From the NCBI GenBank assembly GCA_029747015.1, contig JAKOGI010000336.1, positions 634,187-698,186 of the forward strand: a stretch of 64,000 nucleotides of DNA, in the 5' to 3' direction. The notes under the pieces are model-generated. The model did not search any database. It had not been told where the DNA came from and was given only the letters and a program-made list of their open reading frames with translations. Origin of the DNA: Carnegiea gigantea (taxonomy: Eukaryota; Streptophyta; Magnoliopsida; Caryophyllales; Cactaceae). Positions 1 through 12,257 of this stretch are shown here, in pieces. A program made the position numbers and the translations under genes. Within the stretch, counting starts at the first letter, position 1; each line of letters opens with the position of its first letter.

Positions 1-1265
1 TATAAGTGACCTGCATATAGAAGACATGCAGTTTATTCATGATGGTTATGATAGTAAAGTAAATGAATGATGTTATGCAGTTGAGAGGGAGTATTAAGTA
101 CTGAAGGTGAAGAAATCTAACATATTACCAAAGAAGCATTTGAAAAGTCATACGGCACCCGTATGTGAGTAAATTAATGAAGATGAGGGTCAACAGCATC
201 AAAAGGGAAATTTTATTCATGCAAAGGCCAATACGTCAAGATGAAGGAATCAGTCTTACGACTGAACATGATGATATCCATCAATAACACATTATGCAGT
301 AAATGGAAGTCTTAGGTAGGTGTATAAACTCCGAAACTACTGACAGATGAAAATAGCATAAATCATTGTTTATCATTAATAAGATAGGCTTTACTAGCAA
401 AGAAAGGACTGTCAAAATAACTTGAGTAACGACATGCAGTGACGGCCATAGAGTAGTATGCCAACATGATGTTACGGTGCCATAGAAATACGAACAATAT
501 GGATACATTTAATTGCTGAAAGGGCACTCAATGACTGGGTCATAAACAACCAAAGGCTTTGCAAGCAATAATTGAATAGTGCCCAAATAGAGGCAAGGAG
601 TTAAAGTAGGTAACAGTAAAAATATGAGCATAGTGATGACTGAACTGTAAGTAGAATGGGTTAAATATGCTTAAGAAGAACTGCAAATCACACAGTAACG
701 CATGCTGGGGGTCATTATAAGCTCCATTATGGAAGCAGAGAATTAAACGATTATGATTGTCGGGGTTTAAATCGCCTATAAGAAAGGTTCCTCGGATGTG
801 TTTAAAAGACTCCCCACAAACCACATATAAGATTTTTTATAAACACTCCATTATAATTCAAGAGAGTGTTAGTAGCAAAGAAATGATGCCTCTAAATAAT
901 TTAAGGTAACTAGGGCAGAAATAAGTCAATGACAGGAAGTAATGGCGGCATTGCTGATGTAAGGTCTTAATATCATGACCAGATGATTCCTATACTTGGC
1001 AGCTTAATCTTACTTGTACCACCCATATAATGTTAAGTAGCGCATCATAAGCTACTAATTGTTATCACCATATATAAGCACTCATTGTAATGTTCATCTC
1101 ATACTGGTTCACCTCAAAGATATTGCCCCACCAGGCATTTCCTCATCTAGAGGTTCACATCTAACTTGACACAGTATTAATCCCTTAACATGTTGCAAAT
1201 GGCATCCCCACATCGGATTTCAACCATCACTGTACTCAAGATCAGATATATTAACACACCTCAAT
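1..1265. other. Non-coding, probably retroelement internal sequence
   Basis: I see no credible gene here. Short open frames of 75 and 94 codons on the minus strand match no family I recognise and lack domain-like composition. Because a minus-strand primer site and a 5' LTR lie just to the right (1730-1741 and 1746-5575), this stretch should be the leader or a decayed internal region of that minus-oriented gypsy element. That placement is inference from position only. Confidence 0.4.
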
Positions 1266-1725
1266 AAAACTCTCAAATCCTGGGGGCAAAACTGACAGAG
1301 TTCTGCCAAAAACAAACTAAAACCCGACTTAAAGTCTTACAATAGATACCTGAAATAGAGAGAAACACTTCAACAGCTCAACGGCCACATGCTAGAGTTC
1401 ATAACTTAATGGGTTACACACCCGGGGTGCACGATTGTAAAAATTTAAACAAATGAGAGAAATGAAACATAGAATACAACTCCTAGATAAATGAGAGCAT
1501 GCTTCACTAACAGGTCACCCAAATCGTTTCACACTCCACCTTGCTCATGCTCAGATCTCAGAATATTACCAAATGATTGGGTCACCCAAATGGAAATGGT
1601 TCCTCCTTATACACCCATACTTATGAACTTATAGACAATAGCTCATTTAACTGGTCTAACATAACTCATACTCACCTTGATAGCTAATTCATAAACACTT
1701 GATAGCTTACAGTGGCCCTTAAAAC
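1266..1725 (-). repeat. Fragment of LTR family 2
   Basis: The stretch around 1285-1440 shares long runs with the first few hundred bases of the LTRs at 16595 and 48368. Shared words include 'gggcgaaa'-like, 'agagttctgcc', 'ccttacaat', 'ctcaacggccacac' and 'cacccg'. It is therefore a scrap of the same LTR family, without recognisable ends. Similarity fades toward 1725. I assign the minus strand because the full-length copies appear to be minus-oriented. How this fragment came to lie next to the primer site of a different LTR family is unclear. Confidence 0.6.
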
Positions 1726-1729
1726 CTTA

Positions 1730-1741
1730 GCTCTGATACCA
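1730..1741 (-). promoter_or_regulatory. Primer binding site (initiator tRNA-Met)
   Basis: On the minus strand this reads TGGTATCAGAGC, a perfect match to the common plant LTR-retrotransposon primer site complementary to the 3' end of initiator tRNA-Met. It lies 4 bases from the LTR edge at 1746. It fixes the orientation of the element: the 5' LTR is on the right and the internal region extends left, out of the window. Confidence 0.85.
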
Positions 1742-1745
1742 AATT

Positions 1746-4700
1746 TATAATGCCTCTAAAATGCTAATGACATGATTTAATGATAGAAGACTTAATGATA
1801 GAAGGCACCACTACCGTCTTGATAAGGACAAGGCTCATTGAAGCCATTTAATCGTGCGACTCATATTCACAGTCACAATATCTATTAAACTGAAACACTC
1901 CAAGAACCAAGTTCATAATAGTTCAATTTCAATACAATCGATTTAATCATACCATGTGCTAACTCGCACTTCACACTATATAAGCATATTGAATATAGAC
2001 CTAATCTTGACCCTGAGGTCGATCCCAACATTCATGCTATACTGAATCCACTGTGAGCATCTGATGACTTCAAAAAGGGCTTGCTAAATGTAGAAACACG
2101 TGATACTTCATCACCTAAAATGAAAAACATGAAAACAATTCGAAAATGTGAGCTAAAGCTCGGTGCATGCATTCCTGTATTATAAAATGACCGTAAAAAC
2201 ACTGTTGATGGGTACCCGCCTTCGCAATTCATTTAGTTCGCAATAATAATGAAAATGAAAGTAATATGAAACTAAATTACTTATTATTATCCGGATGTAA
2301 ACCCCTTGCAATGATATGATCTATACATAGGTGTACACCTGCCAATCCCATCAAGAGTTGCCCTGAAGCCGCGCAGGTAAATGATGGGTTGATGCCATAT
2401 AGATAATAACTGATGGGGTCACAAGTTAAGTGACAAATCACTGTATAAACTGATTCATTGATAAACTCATTAAGAGTTGTAACTTGATAAACATGTTCTG
2501 CTTTTTGAAGATACAGGCAATGGACGTACCTGGGATCTTTTGAATGTAATCTGATTTGCAAAATATATTTTTGATTTGATAAATATGTTGTGACCTGATA
2601 AGACTTATGCATAATGGGGAACGATAAGTAGGCCGCGACTCTATTTCATAAATGTCATTGTAAGTATGCGTAGTCAATAAATGATCCTTACTCACATAAT
2701 TGAGTAAGTAAAAGTATGTGTAAAAGAAATTGAGTAATTAAATGGTATACATAACTTAGGTATTTTAATATAACTTCAAAACTGAATTAATGAAAGTAAT
2801 TAAATCTGATATAAAGCAAATGAAAGTAAAATAGACCACAGTGAGATAAATGAGATTACCACTGCAAAGGCCTTGATGGTAACAAATGAGAGAGTGGTTG
2901 TGGCCTTTTCTGATATAGGTTGCTGATACGAGTTTAAGGCTCGCTGACGTATAGCTTGGTTCAAGATAACAGCGAGTACACTAGATTGACTTGATAAATG
3001 CATTTGATATATTCTGAATTGAGTAAGCAATAAAGGTTTGAGCCCAAGAGAGATATATCTTGGTTCAAGATAGCGTAAACTGCAATAGCTTGGTCTGATA
3101 AATATGGTTTCTGAGTCACAACTCTCCCACTTCTTATATTTCATTCATAAATCCATTATATATAGAATTCCACCCCAAATGAGTCATTGAACTCAATAGA
3201 AGCTATTAAGCTCACTGAACTTGGTATTTTCTTTGTAAAATCCATAATTGATTCAAAGCTCATAAACAAGCTCTCAAATTGTATACTTGTCTTCTTTTTT
3301 CTCATTAATCAAGCTAAAAGTTCCATGAAAGTCCATGAGTATTCATTTCCCCCTTAAATGACCTTACCTGGCCCAAAATACACAAAATGAGTGCATGATC
3401 AATCGCACTCAATATTTATTATTGCTCTTTACACAATTACTCAAAATGCTTCCAAAAATCACCAAACTCAAAATACTCAACCAAAATTCATGCAATATTA
3501 TAGAAAATTTGAAAATAATATGGACAATCTACAGTAAAAATTTCAGAATTTTTCTCGAAGTATACGCTGCACAGAAATTACAATAACAGCCCAATTTGCA
3601 CTAAAGCAGGTCAGTTCACTTCAAAAATTCATTACTTTCACCCTTGACCTCAAATCAAGACCTAAAACCCCAATATGGAAAGAATAGAAAGTCCTGAAAA
3701 ACATTCATTTCAACACAAAACATGATTCCTACAATAGAGTTTACAAAATGGGGCTAGAATACAAGTGTGTCAGTTTTGATTGAACGTACGTAGTTCTAGC
3801 AAAACAACTATAACTTTGTTCACAGAACTAAGATTAAGGTGATTCAAAAGCCATTTGAAAGATAACTCATTCATCTAGCTCCCTAACAAAATTCATAATT
3901 TTTAGCTGGGCCGATCATTACCAGTTTATTGGCAAATATTCTCCTATTTTCTACCATTTCCCAGCCACAGTCATTGCTTTCTCCTTTCCTTTCTCTCATA
4001 AATCGAGCTAAAAGCCCCAATAAAATCCATCAATATCTATTTCCCCCTTAAGTGATCTTATTTTGGCCCGTAGTACTTTAAATTACTCCATGATAAATTT
4101 TACTCAATAATTAATATATTTCTTTACGTCAATATCCACAATCTCCTAATAAATTCATTTACTTACATATTAGTCCAACCAACCTCTCTCGGCCACAAAT
4201 GGGACTTTTTATGCTTCATCAATTTAGCCAAATATTTTTATAACATCCATTTTTGAAGCCATTAACATATCCAAACTCCACACAACTTCATCAATACATA
4301 ATTACATAATTTGTATCCAAAACAAGGTAGTTTTCTTCAAAATTCCATAACTCACTGATTACACCTCCAAAATTCATGAAATATTTCCCAAAATTCCCAA
4401 ATAATATGGAGAATCCAAAGTTAAAAATTTCTAAATTTTTGGACAACCGCATAATTCCCAGAATTTTTGACAGAATTGAACAAATGCATGATCATGAAAT
4501 CCTAGGTTATGCCCAATTCCAATCTTCATTCAAACCTCCATAAATGACTTTAAAATCATCATTCGCAACATTAAATCCACTTTTTGTATCAAAGATCACA
4601 ACAAGAAAAATAAGCTCAAGCCCATACTTGCCTAATTTCAAGTCACTTGATCATGCTCTTGATCGAATAGCCATAGCCCCAAACATCTCCAAACTCAATA

Positions 4701-5575
4701 AAAATTGCATAATAACACTTATTTTGATCATATAAACACATATTACAATTTAAATAATAATAAAAACTTAAAATCACACAAGATGGAGGTTAGGGTTTAC
4801 CTCTTATCAAGCTTGGAATGGAGGGTGTTTGAGTGTTTGAGTGAGTGGGGAAGGCTGCCATGGCTGGACTAGAGGTAGTGCCTTGTGGCATTTGGTGGCC
4901 AGATGGTGGCTATACGGTGGCTGAAAAGGGACTGGGGTGGTGCTGCCCTGCTACTTGGCGTGAAGTAGGGGAGAGAGAGAGAGAAGAGGAATGTGTGTGT
5001 GAGTGTGTGTTTACTTGGTTGAGATTGAAGATAAATACTTGGATGATTTTTAAGCCTCTAAAAGTATCCTTTTGCTAATTAAATTAGGCACAAATGATAG
5101 CAATTAACTTACTTTAATTGCACCAAAATTTTTGATTCAAACTTTGAGCCCATTGGAATTGGGCCATAATTTGGGCCCAATGAATTGGGCCTAAACAAAT
5201 GAATTCGGGCCCAAGTTTTTGCATAGCTAAAACTTGAAATTTTGTGACATTATGAAAAATAATTTAATGCTCAATCATAATTATCGAGGTCTACTATCGA
5301 TTCACCTGAAATTCAATCAATCAATGGAACTTGAATTGTAAAATGAGACCCAAATGAAATATACCCCAACCAGGATGATTGAATACGATACATGAAAGCG
5401 AAAAATTTAGATGACATAACTTAATTCGGTAAATATATAAATAGATTGTAATTAAATTAATAAACATGATTTGGTTAAACCAATAACCATGAGTGATTAA
5501 ATCAATAAACATAATTAATTAAATAAATAAATATGATTTAAATAAATAAATATGAATTAAGGTCAGGTTATTATA
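1746..5575 (-). repeat. 5' LTR of minus-oriented chromovirus (family 1, copy A)
   Basis: This is the most divergent of four related LTRs; the others are at 29320, 37533 and 56411. Shared landmarks include 'ataggtgtacacctgcca' near 2328, the block beginning 'cctaaaaccccaatatggaaag' near 3662, and a G-rich segment after 'gttagggtttac' near 4790. Its ends read TATAAT and TTATA where the others have TGTAAC and TTACA, so the termini are mutated. At 3.83 kb it is about 1.3 kb longer than the copies at 37533 and 56411, with extra unrelated-looking sequence around 2700-3600. Small open frames inside (for example 2800-3144 minus and 4845-5078 plus) are accidental. A short GA run sits at 4971-4985. Confidence 0.75.
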
Positions 5576-5576
5576 A

Positions 5577-8500
5577 CCGCATTGAATAACTATTGGAAAA
5601 GGTTTAGGACTTCCCAACACTTGTTAAATGTGGAATTGAGAACACTATAAAATTTTATCATTTTTCTCTCCATACTTCAATAAAGGGTAGCGAAGCAAAT
5701 GCAGAAGGATAGATTATTATATGTAGTGGCCCTTTGTTTTTACAATCTTCTTTTAGACCATGGAGTTAGCTCATACACTCATTTTTATAATCAAATGCCT
5801 CATAAGAACATAAGTGACCTTTCCTTGCCTTCCCTAATGATAGGGATGCTCTTAAGGGTGATATGGTTGCACCTTTTCCTTTAGCCCCCTGTGAAAGAGA
5901 ATAACGAGAGTGAGAAACTAGTGTTTAAGCTTGCTATGGTCTTTAACATGACATGATTGTAGTTTCCGAGGATATTTTTATCTAGGAGGAGTATTCGCTT
6001 GAGGAGTCTCCTTTGGAGTAGCCTTGGGTTGAGGAGCGAACTGAGGTCACACCTTCTTATATTGAACTAATTGATGTAACCCTTATTGGCTTCACTCCTA
6101 GGCATATCCCTACTTCTATTGTCTTAACTCCTCCTATTCCTTCATTGTTTCACTCTTGGAAGACTCCTTAATGTCAACCTTCCCCAAGTCTGAGACTCGC
6201 ATGATTGATGCCCAAATTTAGACTAAACTCCTGAGCTTGATGTGACTATATGACTTGAGGATTGGGTAGATGATTTAGGATTCATGCCTAGTTTTGTGTT
6301 CATGGTTCATGTGAAACATTGTGGCCCTTATACTCTGCATCAAGTGATGTTGGGATGTCTATAATTCTTATGGTTGCTCCTAAAGCTTTGATAAGCCTAA
6401 TAGATCTCTTAGATCTATTTGGGGGATGTCCTTTCTTTAGAACATCCTCCTATTACTAACGATTTTTGTTTTTGTGATGATTGCTCCTATTCATTCGATA
6501 AGTTGTTATAGGCTTTGATGAGGATTGATGTAAGAGATAGCATGATGGAGCGAGTGATGCTCTATGAGCCTCCTATAGCGCATTTTAGTGAGGCGTAGTC
6601 TAGACATAATCAGTACCTCACCTGGTACGATCATTCCAACTCACCTACCTTCTCCATTTTATTTTTTTCTTTCACTCTTTTACATAGTTGTGGACATTAG
6701 GATTATGTTTTTGTTGATGATCAATTTTGAAGAAAATTTGGGATTCATCGAGTAGAGATAACTATGATTAGCATTCTTTGTCTTGTGTGATGGGATTCAT
6801 GATTGTTAGTGGTGTTATTTGTTTTATATAAATTCATTTACCATGCTTTGGTTTTGTAAAGACATGTTGGTTATGTTCTTGATGATGTGGATTTATGTTG
6901 ATTTTGCAGTTATGTGGGTTATGTAATTGTTTTGTAGTGCTCTGGTTCCCACAATGAGGACATTATGCGTTTTTGGCATAGGGTAATGTGCCAATCGTAC
7001 ATTTTTTGAAAAGTCTAGAAAATCCAACAAATATTTTGTTTTGCTTTGAAAATATGTCTTTTTAGGCAATTCTGATCCCATATTGCTCTATAATTGACCT
7101 ATATGTAAATAGAGCTTGCATGATGGGATGTCTAGTTTAGGATATAGTTTCAACGTTTCATAATAAACCTATCTCATATGTGTGATTTTGTGCGTACCTT
7201 GCTCACTTTACCATCAGTTCTTCGAATCTTGTTGCCAAGTTAGCATGTGAACCTTTAATTGTCTAGCTGCCTCCTAAGAACTTGTAGAAATGTAAAAAAT
7301 AAAAAAAGATAAAAGGCCTAAAAAGTGAATAAAATAGGCATCAATGTTCAAAGCCACAATCTTTATTTATATCTTTAATTAGCTTGAATATGTAGTATTA
7401 TACTTAGGCACACATGTATTTAGGCAACAAAATAAGTTCTTTGCACAATCCCACTAAACCCCCTTATTATAGAAAATGCCCAAATATTTGTAAATCAAGT
7501 GGGTTTTTGAATGTGTGCATTTTTTTAAAATCTTGATAGCTACTTAAAAAAAAGGGGCAAAGACGTCAATTAGCTAGGAAATAGAGATCATGTCAATGTG
7601 GCCAACTTGATTTCTAAGAATTGATATATTATTTGCACATACACCAAGGTGTATGATACATTGCATATTGTTGTGCGGGGTGAAACATGGGAGCTCGGTT
7701 GTATCTCGTGACTTAAATGTCTTTTGATTGTATATTCTATTTATATATAGTTTGGTAACTTGGTTACTATAATGATGACATAGCCTAACTTGTGTACTTT
7801 ATCTGCCATCACTTGCATACACAATCAAAACAAAAAGATTTTTCTTTATTTTTAAAAAGATTTTGTGGTATATCCTTTGAAAACCCTCACTAGACCTTAC
7901 TCATCCATTTGAGAAATGAAGGGGTTTAGAGGCCTTATTGTAGACGCTAAATGCAATCAGGAGTCCCTTAAAAGTGGGTTAGGGTTTAATAGTTTTATTT
8001 TCTTTTGCTCGAGAATGAGAAAGGTCTTGGTGTTCATCATGTATGTTCGAGCTCAAAATGTGACATTTTACATCTCATTCCATCAAGACTCCAATTTTTA
8101 ATAATGGTTAATTTGCAATTTCTATTTATGTTTTGTGTTTTGTTTTTTTTTTTTTAGGGTAGGAAATAAGCCAATGTGACAATCTTAGAGCTTTTAAGGC
8201 TTAATTGGGTCACAACATGCATAAAAGAGACCAGTGATTCAAGCTCAAAAAGGCTAGGAGGAAGGCAAAAGCAATTGGTGCCAAAACAGCACTGCAAGTG
8301 CTAAAAATGGCACTACCAGTGCAAGTTTTAGCATGGTCATGCCAACTGCCAAAGCCAATTTTGGAATGGTCGTGCCACCCCTAATTTTCACTATATTTTC
8401 CTCTTCCAGATAGATGGTATAATCTGCCATGTCAGATTACACAGCCTTACGAAGCTTGATGTTCAGGGCCTCTCTAAACCCTTTTGTCCCCAATTTTTAG

Positions 8501-9060
8501 TTAAGTAGGATTCTTAGGTTTTATCTTATTTTTTAGGTTCTTAAGGTAATGCTCGGGAGTATATTAGTATTTAATTTTGCTAATGTAATCACATTTCAAG
8601 TCGTTTAAGTGCTAATTCCAAGTATTTGATTCTCTTTCAGTGATACTTACTCTTCAAGTTCTTTAATTGAATAGTTAGTTTCCTCATTCTCTTTCCTTTA
8701 TTCTTTTCTTTTAGCATTCAAATTTTCTTACTTTTGGCTATTTTTGCACTTTAATGATGTTGCTTGCTTTTAAATCTTATTTTCTTTCCTTTCTCTACTT
8801 TCAATCTTTCTTTTTCTTTGCTTAAATATCCATTTTTTACTCTCCCCTTCTTTTAAGTTAGGGTTTGAAAAGCCACATTTGAAAAGTTAAACATAGTTAC
8901 AGGTTAAATTAGGAGTATTTAGGGCAGATTAGGTCAAATAAGTTGGCATCTATGACAAACCACACTTTATACCCCAAGTTTGGAGGTTGAAGCTCCAAAG
9001 TTTGGCTTTCAAGCATTCTAGGTAATTCTCTCTACCCTCTTCTACATTTAATTTTGATTT
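5577..9060 (+). mobile_element. Relic of a gag-only LTR element (LARD-type)
   Basis: The region parallels, in order, the internal part and 3' end of the better-preserved element at 42317-47840. A broken coding stretch (about 5700-6540) is followed at 6544 by a 29-base block that matches 44768 at 24 of 29 positions, then a long AT-rich 3' region. A 'ttgctcgag' segment near 8004 corresponds to 'tttactcgagg' near 46583, just before the 3' LTR there. About 8050-9060 would then be a decayed 3' LTR. No left LTR or target duplication is visible, and the coding part is full of stops. No reverse transcriptase remains. The related element identifies the type; exact boundaries are estimates. Confidence 0.5.
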
Positions 9061-11362
9061 TTGTTTCCTTAGTTAGTTGTGTTTAATTGTAAGTTCTTTG
9101 GTGATTGTGATCATGTCTAGTTTAGTTTTGCTGAACAATTATCTTAGTTGGTTATTTGTGCTTAGACTTCGATTAGTTTCGATTAATCATGATTAGTGTT
9201 TAATTAGTGTTAGATTTTTTAATCTAATCATATAGTTATGTTTGTTGGTGTGATTAGTTTAGAAATGTTCTAAAATAGTTAATAAGTTGCTTGATTTCAA
9301 TGCCATCCTAGGGGGAGATAAGTTCTCCACCTTGCTCCTCAAAAAACTGCCTAACGCATACCTTGTCAATGTATCAGTCAGTCTCAAATGAGATGTCAAG
9401 TAAAATAAATACTCCAGCAAAACATAAGTTATAGCAGTATGTGATGCCATTCTCATAAATGAACTCAAAAACACCCTCGAATTGAAATAAGGCCCAAGTA
9501 CTACTCTTTGTTTAAACATTTAAGAAGTCCAACTGATTACAAATGCTATAAACCATTATTTTTTTACCACTGCTAACTGTTAGTAAAAGCTAGTAAGCAT
9601 TTCTGATCGCAAACTATTATTCCTAACCACTGCTAATTGCTATTTCTAACCGCTACTAACAGCTAATCGTAAATCCTAACCATTGTTGTTAGTGCCAATT
9701 TATTGGGTCATTTGCAGACGACAATTTAAAAAATTCGAATAAAAGTGCACTTGTAATTTTATATTTGAAAAAAACAAAAGTTTAATTATTGACAATTGGA
9801 GTCTTTCAATTTTTAGACATTACTGGTCATCTTTGCAATTTAGGTTGCCAATTTTTAGAATTCATCTCGTCCATTTAAAATTTACAACCTTGGTATAAGA
9901 TAATTTATTTATGTAAAAACTAAATTTGAAAAAATAATTGCAATGAACAATTCACATCTGCTCACCCAAACTGTAATGAATTTGTCACATACTGGCTAGT
10001 CACCCAATGATAAAGTTATTTAATCTTCTTTTAAAACAAACTAGGATTCTTGGTCTCTAAGGCTCCCACATTGAGCATCTTGTAGGAAATATGGTTTAAA
10101 TAGAGGCATGACTATATTAGTGGGCACGACATGAACGTGTCTCTTTTTGTACTGCACTTCTTCCATTTGTTCAATCATTCACAATGAGTCCTTATTTCAA
10201 CTATATTCCTACACAACTTCGCAAAGCCACATAAAAACACAACATAATCTCGATAACGACTAAAATTCAATTGAATAAATAAAAGTGTAAGGTTTAGTAC
10301 TTTTGGTGAGCAAGCACAAACAAACTATTAATAAAGCAAATAAAATCAAATATGATATAGGCCTCTGACATCAGAAAGAAAATGGTTCTCACAAGTAGAA
10401 AGACAAACACAACATAAAATTGATAAGATATCATTAATTATAGAATGAAACAATAAAGACAACGAAGGGCAATCACCACAAGATGACCGGCATGATCCTC
10501 GAAGTAGACATTTGCTAAATTGTTCCTACATCAAATGAGCTAATTTGTCCTTAATTGGAATCCTGGTGGGAGTAGGTGTTTAAGAGATGATACAATGTCT
10601 CAATATAATAGGTGAATCCTCAACTATTGTGGCCCAATATCATTTCCTGCCCCTTGATCTCAACCATTGGTACACCTTCCCAAGAAAAAACTATCATCAC
10701 TAATACCACTTAGTGCTCTACATGACAATTAGGGCGAACGTGGTTTGGCAACCTATCAATTTTCATGAAATTAGTATTGGACTTGATTTACTATATGTAC
10801 ATAGAAATAAGAACCGATCTAAGAAGTCCACATTTTCTACACCATATACTAGAGCTAACTAAAACCAATTATGCTTTCAAGTACCTACCCTTTCACATTT
10901 TTGCTTTCCTTTTTTTTTTTTGGGAAAAAAAATGAAAATAAAGCCAACAACATTTATATTAGAGTCACTCATATCTAGAAGGTGTGGACGATCTTGTAAT
11001 AGCATGTACCATTAAAAACATTATACCAAATGTTTTCCAACTTTTTCAAAAGAAAAAAAATGAGAATGAAGGTAGACAGTAAGGACTAAAGAGTAACTTA
11101 ACTTATACCTCTAACAAAACATGACAGTGGGCAATGGAAACAAAAAGGGCTTGACTTCAAGGAATAATAACAGTAGCAAGATTGTCCATATGCCTCATTA
11201 TCAGTATAGACAAAAAACAAAGTGCATAAGGGAATGGAGATGAGAATTAATCTTAGAATGATATACCCAGTAGTGTTGCTAGTTCAGACTTAGAAGCTAT
11301 GAAGTTATAGAGAAGAAACGATATGTTTATGTCCGTGTGTTTGTGTGTGTGCATGTATCTGT

Positions 11363-11364
<2 letters not shown>
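9061..11364. other. No gene seen
   Basis: This is AT-rich sequence without recognisable coding or repeat ends. An 86-codon minus-strand open frame at 9259-9519 has ordinary composition but matches no family I know, and its second frame is full of stops. Around 9540-9700 there is a loose run of 'ctaac', 'aaccgct' and 'aactgcta'-like words, resembling the cluster at 11969-12257. Confidence 0.5.

Positions 11365-11367
<3 letters not shown>

Positions 11368-11398
<31 letters not shown>
11368..11398. repeat. (GA)n microsatellite
   Basis: A near-perfect GA run of about 15 units, preceded by a TG-rich stretch at about 11330-11360. Confidence 0.95.
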
Positions 11399-11401
<3 letters not shown>

Positions 11402-11968
11402 GCCCCCTTAAGATTTGGGTAGTTATTATGAGAGTAGTGCAGAAAAATTAACAAAAGTAAGGTTGGCTCCTCACATAAAAAGTATTAAATGATGCTTTTT
11501 GTTATGTAAAGAAAAGGAAATACAGATAGTACTAGATATTGGGTTCAATTGCATTCCAAAATTTTATGAACTATTCTTGGGCCCAATTATCATTTCCTAC
11601 TGTTTATAAGTGGTCCCAAAAAGGGTCTAACCAATTTCGAATTCGGAACCACCAACTCCAAACTGGTCTCGATTTTAGCATTAGGTACCTAGTGTTTTGC
11701 TTAGCTCTAGTGGTAGTTTACTTTTAAACAATTCACAAATTGCATCCCTCATTTTAGTTAAATTCTTCCAGGCCTCTAAATCATTTAAGGATACTTGTAT
11801 GAAATATCTGCCTTCTCGCTAAGATGCCAAGTCCACAACCAAACTATCCCATACTTCGCACTCCTACCTTAAGATCCTACAAAGCAAATGTTACATTGTA
11901 GGATGAGATTGAATGAAGGAATCTAGCAAATTACTTCTATAATCCCCATGTGTTTGTTTCAACATTGA

Positions 11969-12257
11969 GGGCATGTTTGATTCAACATTTGCCCAACCAC
12001 AACTGCTATCAACTACTTTCAACAACTTTCAACTGCTAGCCGCTGATTTTAACTACACCAACTGCTCTCAACCACAGCCAACTACTCTCAGCCGCACCCA
12101 ACTGCTTGTAACTGCTTGTATTATTATACAAATTCTAACCAACTATCTCTTAACTACTCAAAACTGCTACAACTGCTAACTGCTAGACATAATTGCTCTC
12201 AACTACTTTACTCCCAAGTGCTAACTATTCCTTACAACTACTGAAATGAAGAAGCCC
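11969..12257. mobile_element. Possible MITE with CAACTGC-type internal repeats
   Basis: A 0.29 kb block is packed with direct copies of 'caactgct', 'caactac' and 'aaccac'. Its ends form weak inverted termini: GGGCATGTTTGATTCA on the left against GGGCTTCTTCATTTCA read inward from the right, 11 of the first 18 positions matching. Non-autonomous hAT-like plant elements often have such termini and subterminal repeats. I found no convincing target duplication in the flanks, so it could equally be a plain degenerate minisatellite. The 68-codon open frame across it is a by-product of the repeat. Confidence 0.35.

Noticed and set aside
2277..3144. Overlapping minus-strand frames of 85-114 codons
   Set aside because: They lie within the divergent LTR (1746-5575), and the corresponding positions in sister LTRs are not open.
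9259..9519. 86-codon minus-strand open frame
   Set aside because: No recognisable family or motif, no supporting start or neighbours. Frames of this length occur by chance in 64 kb.
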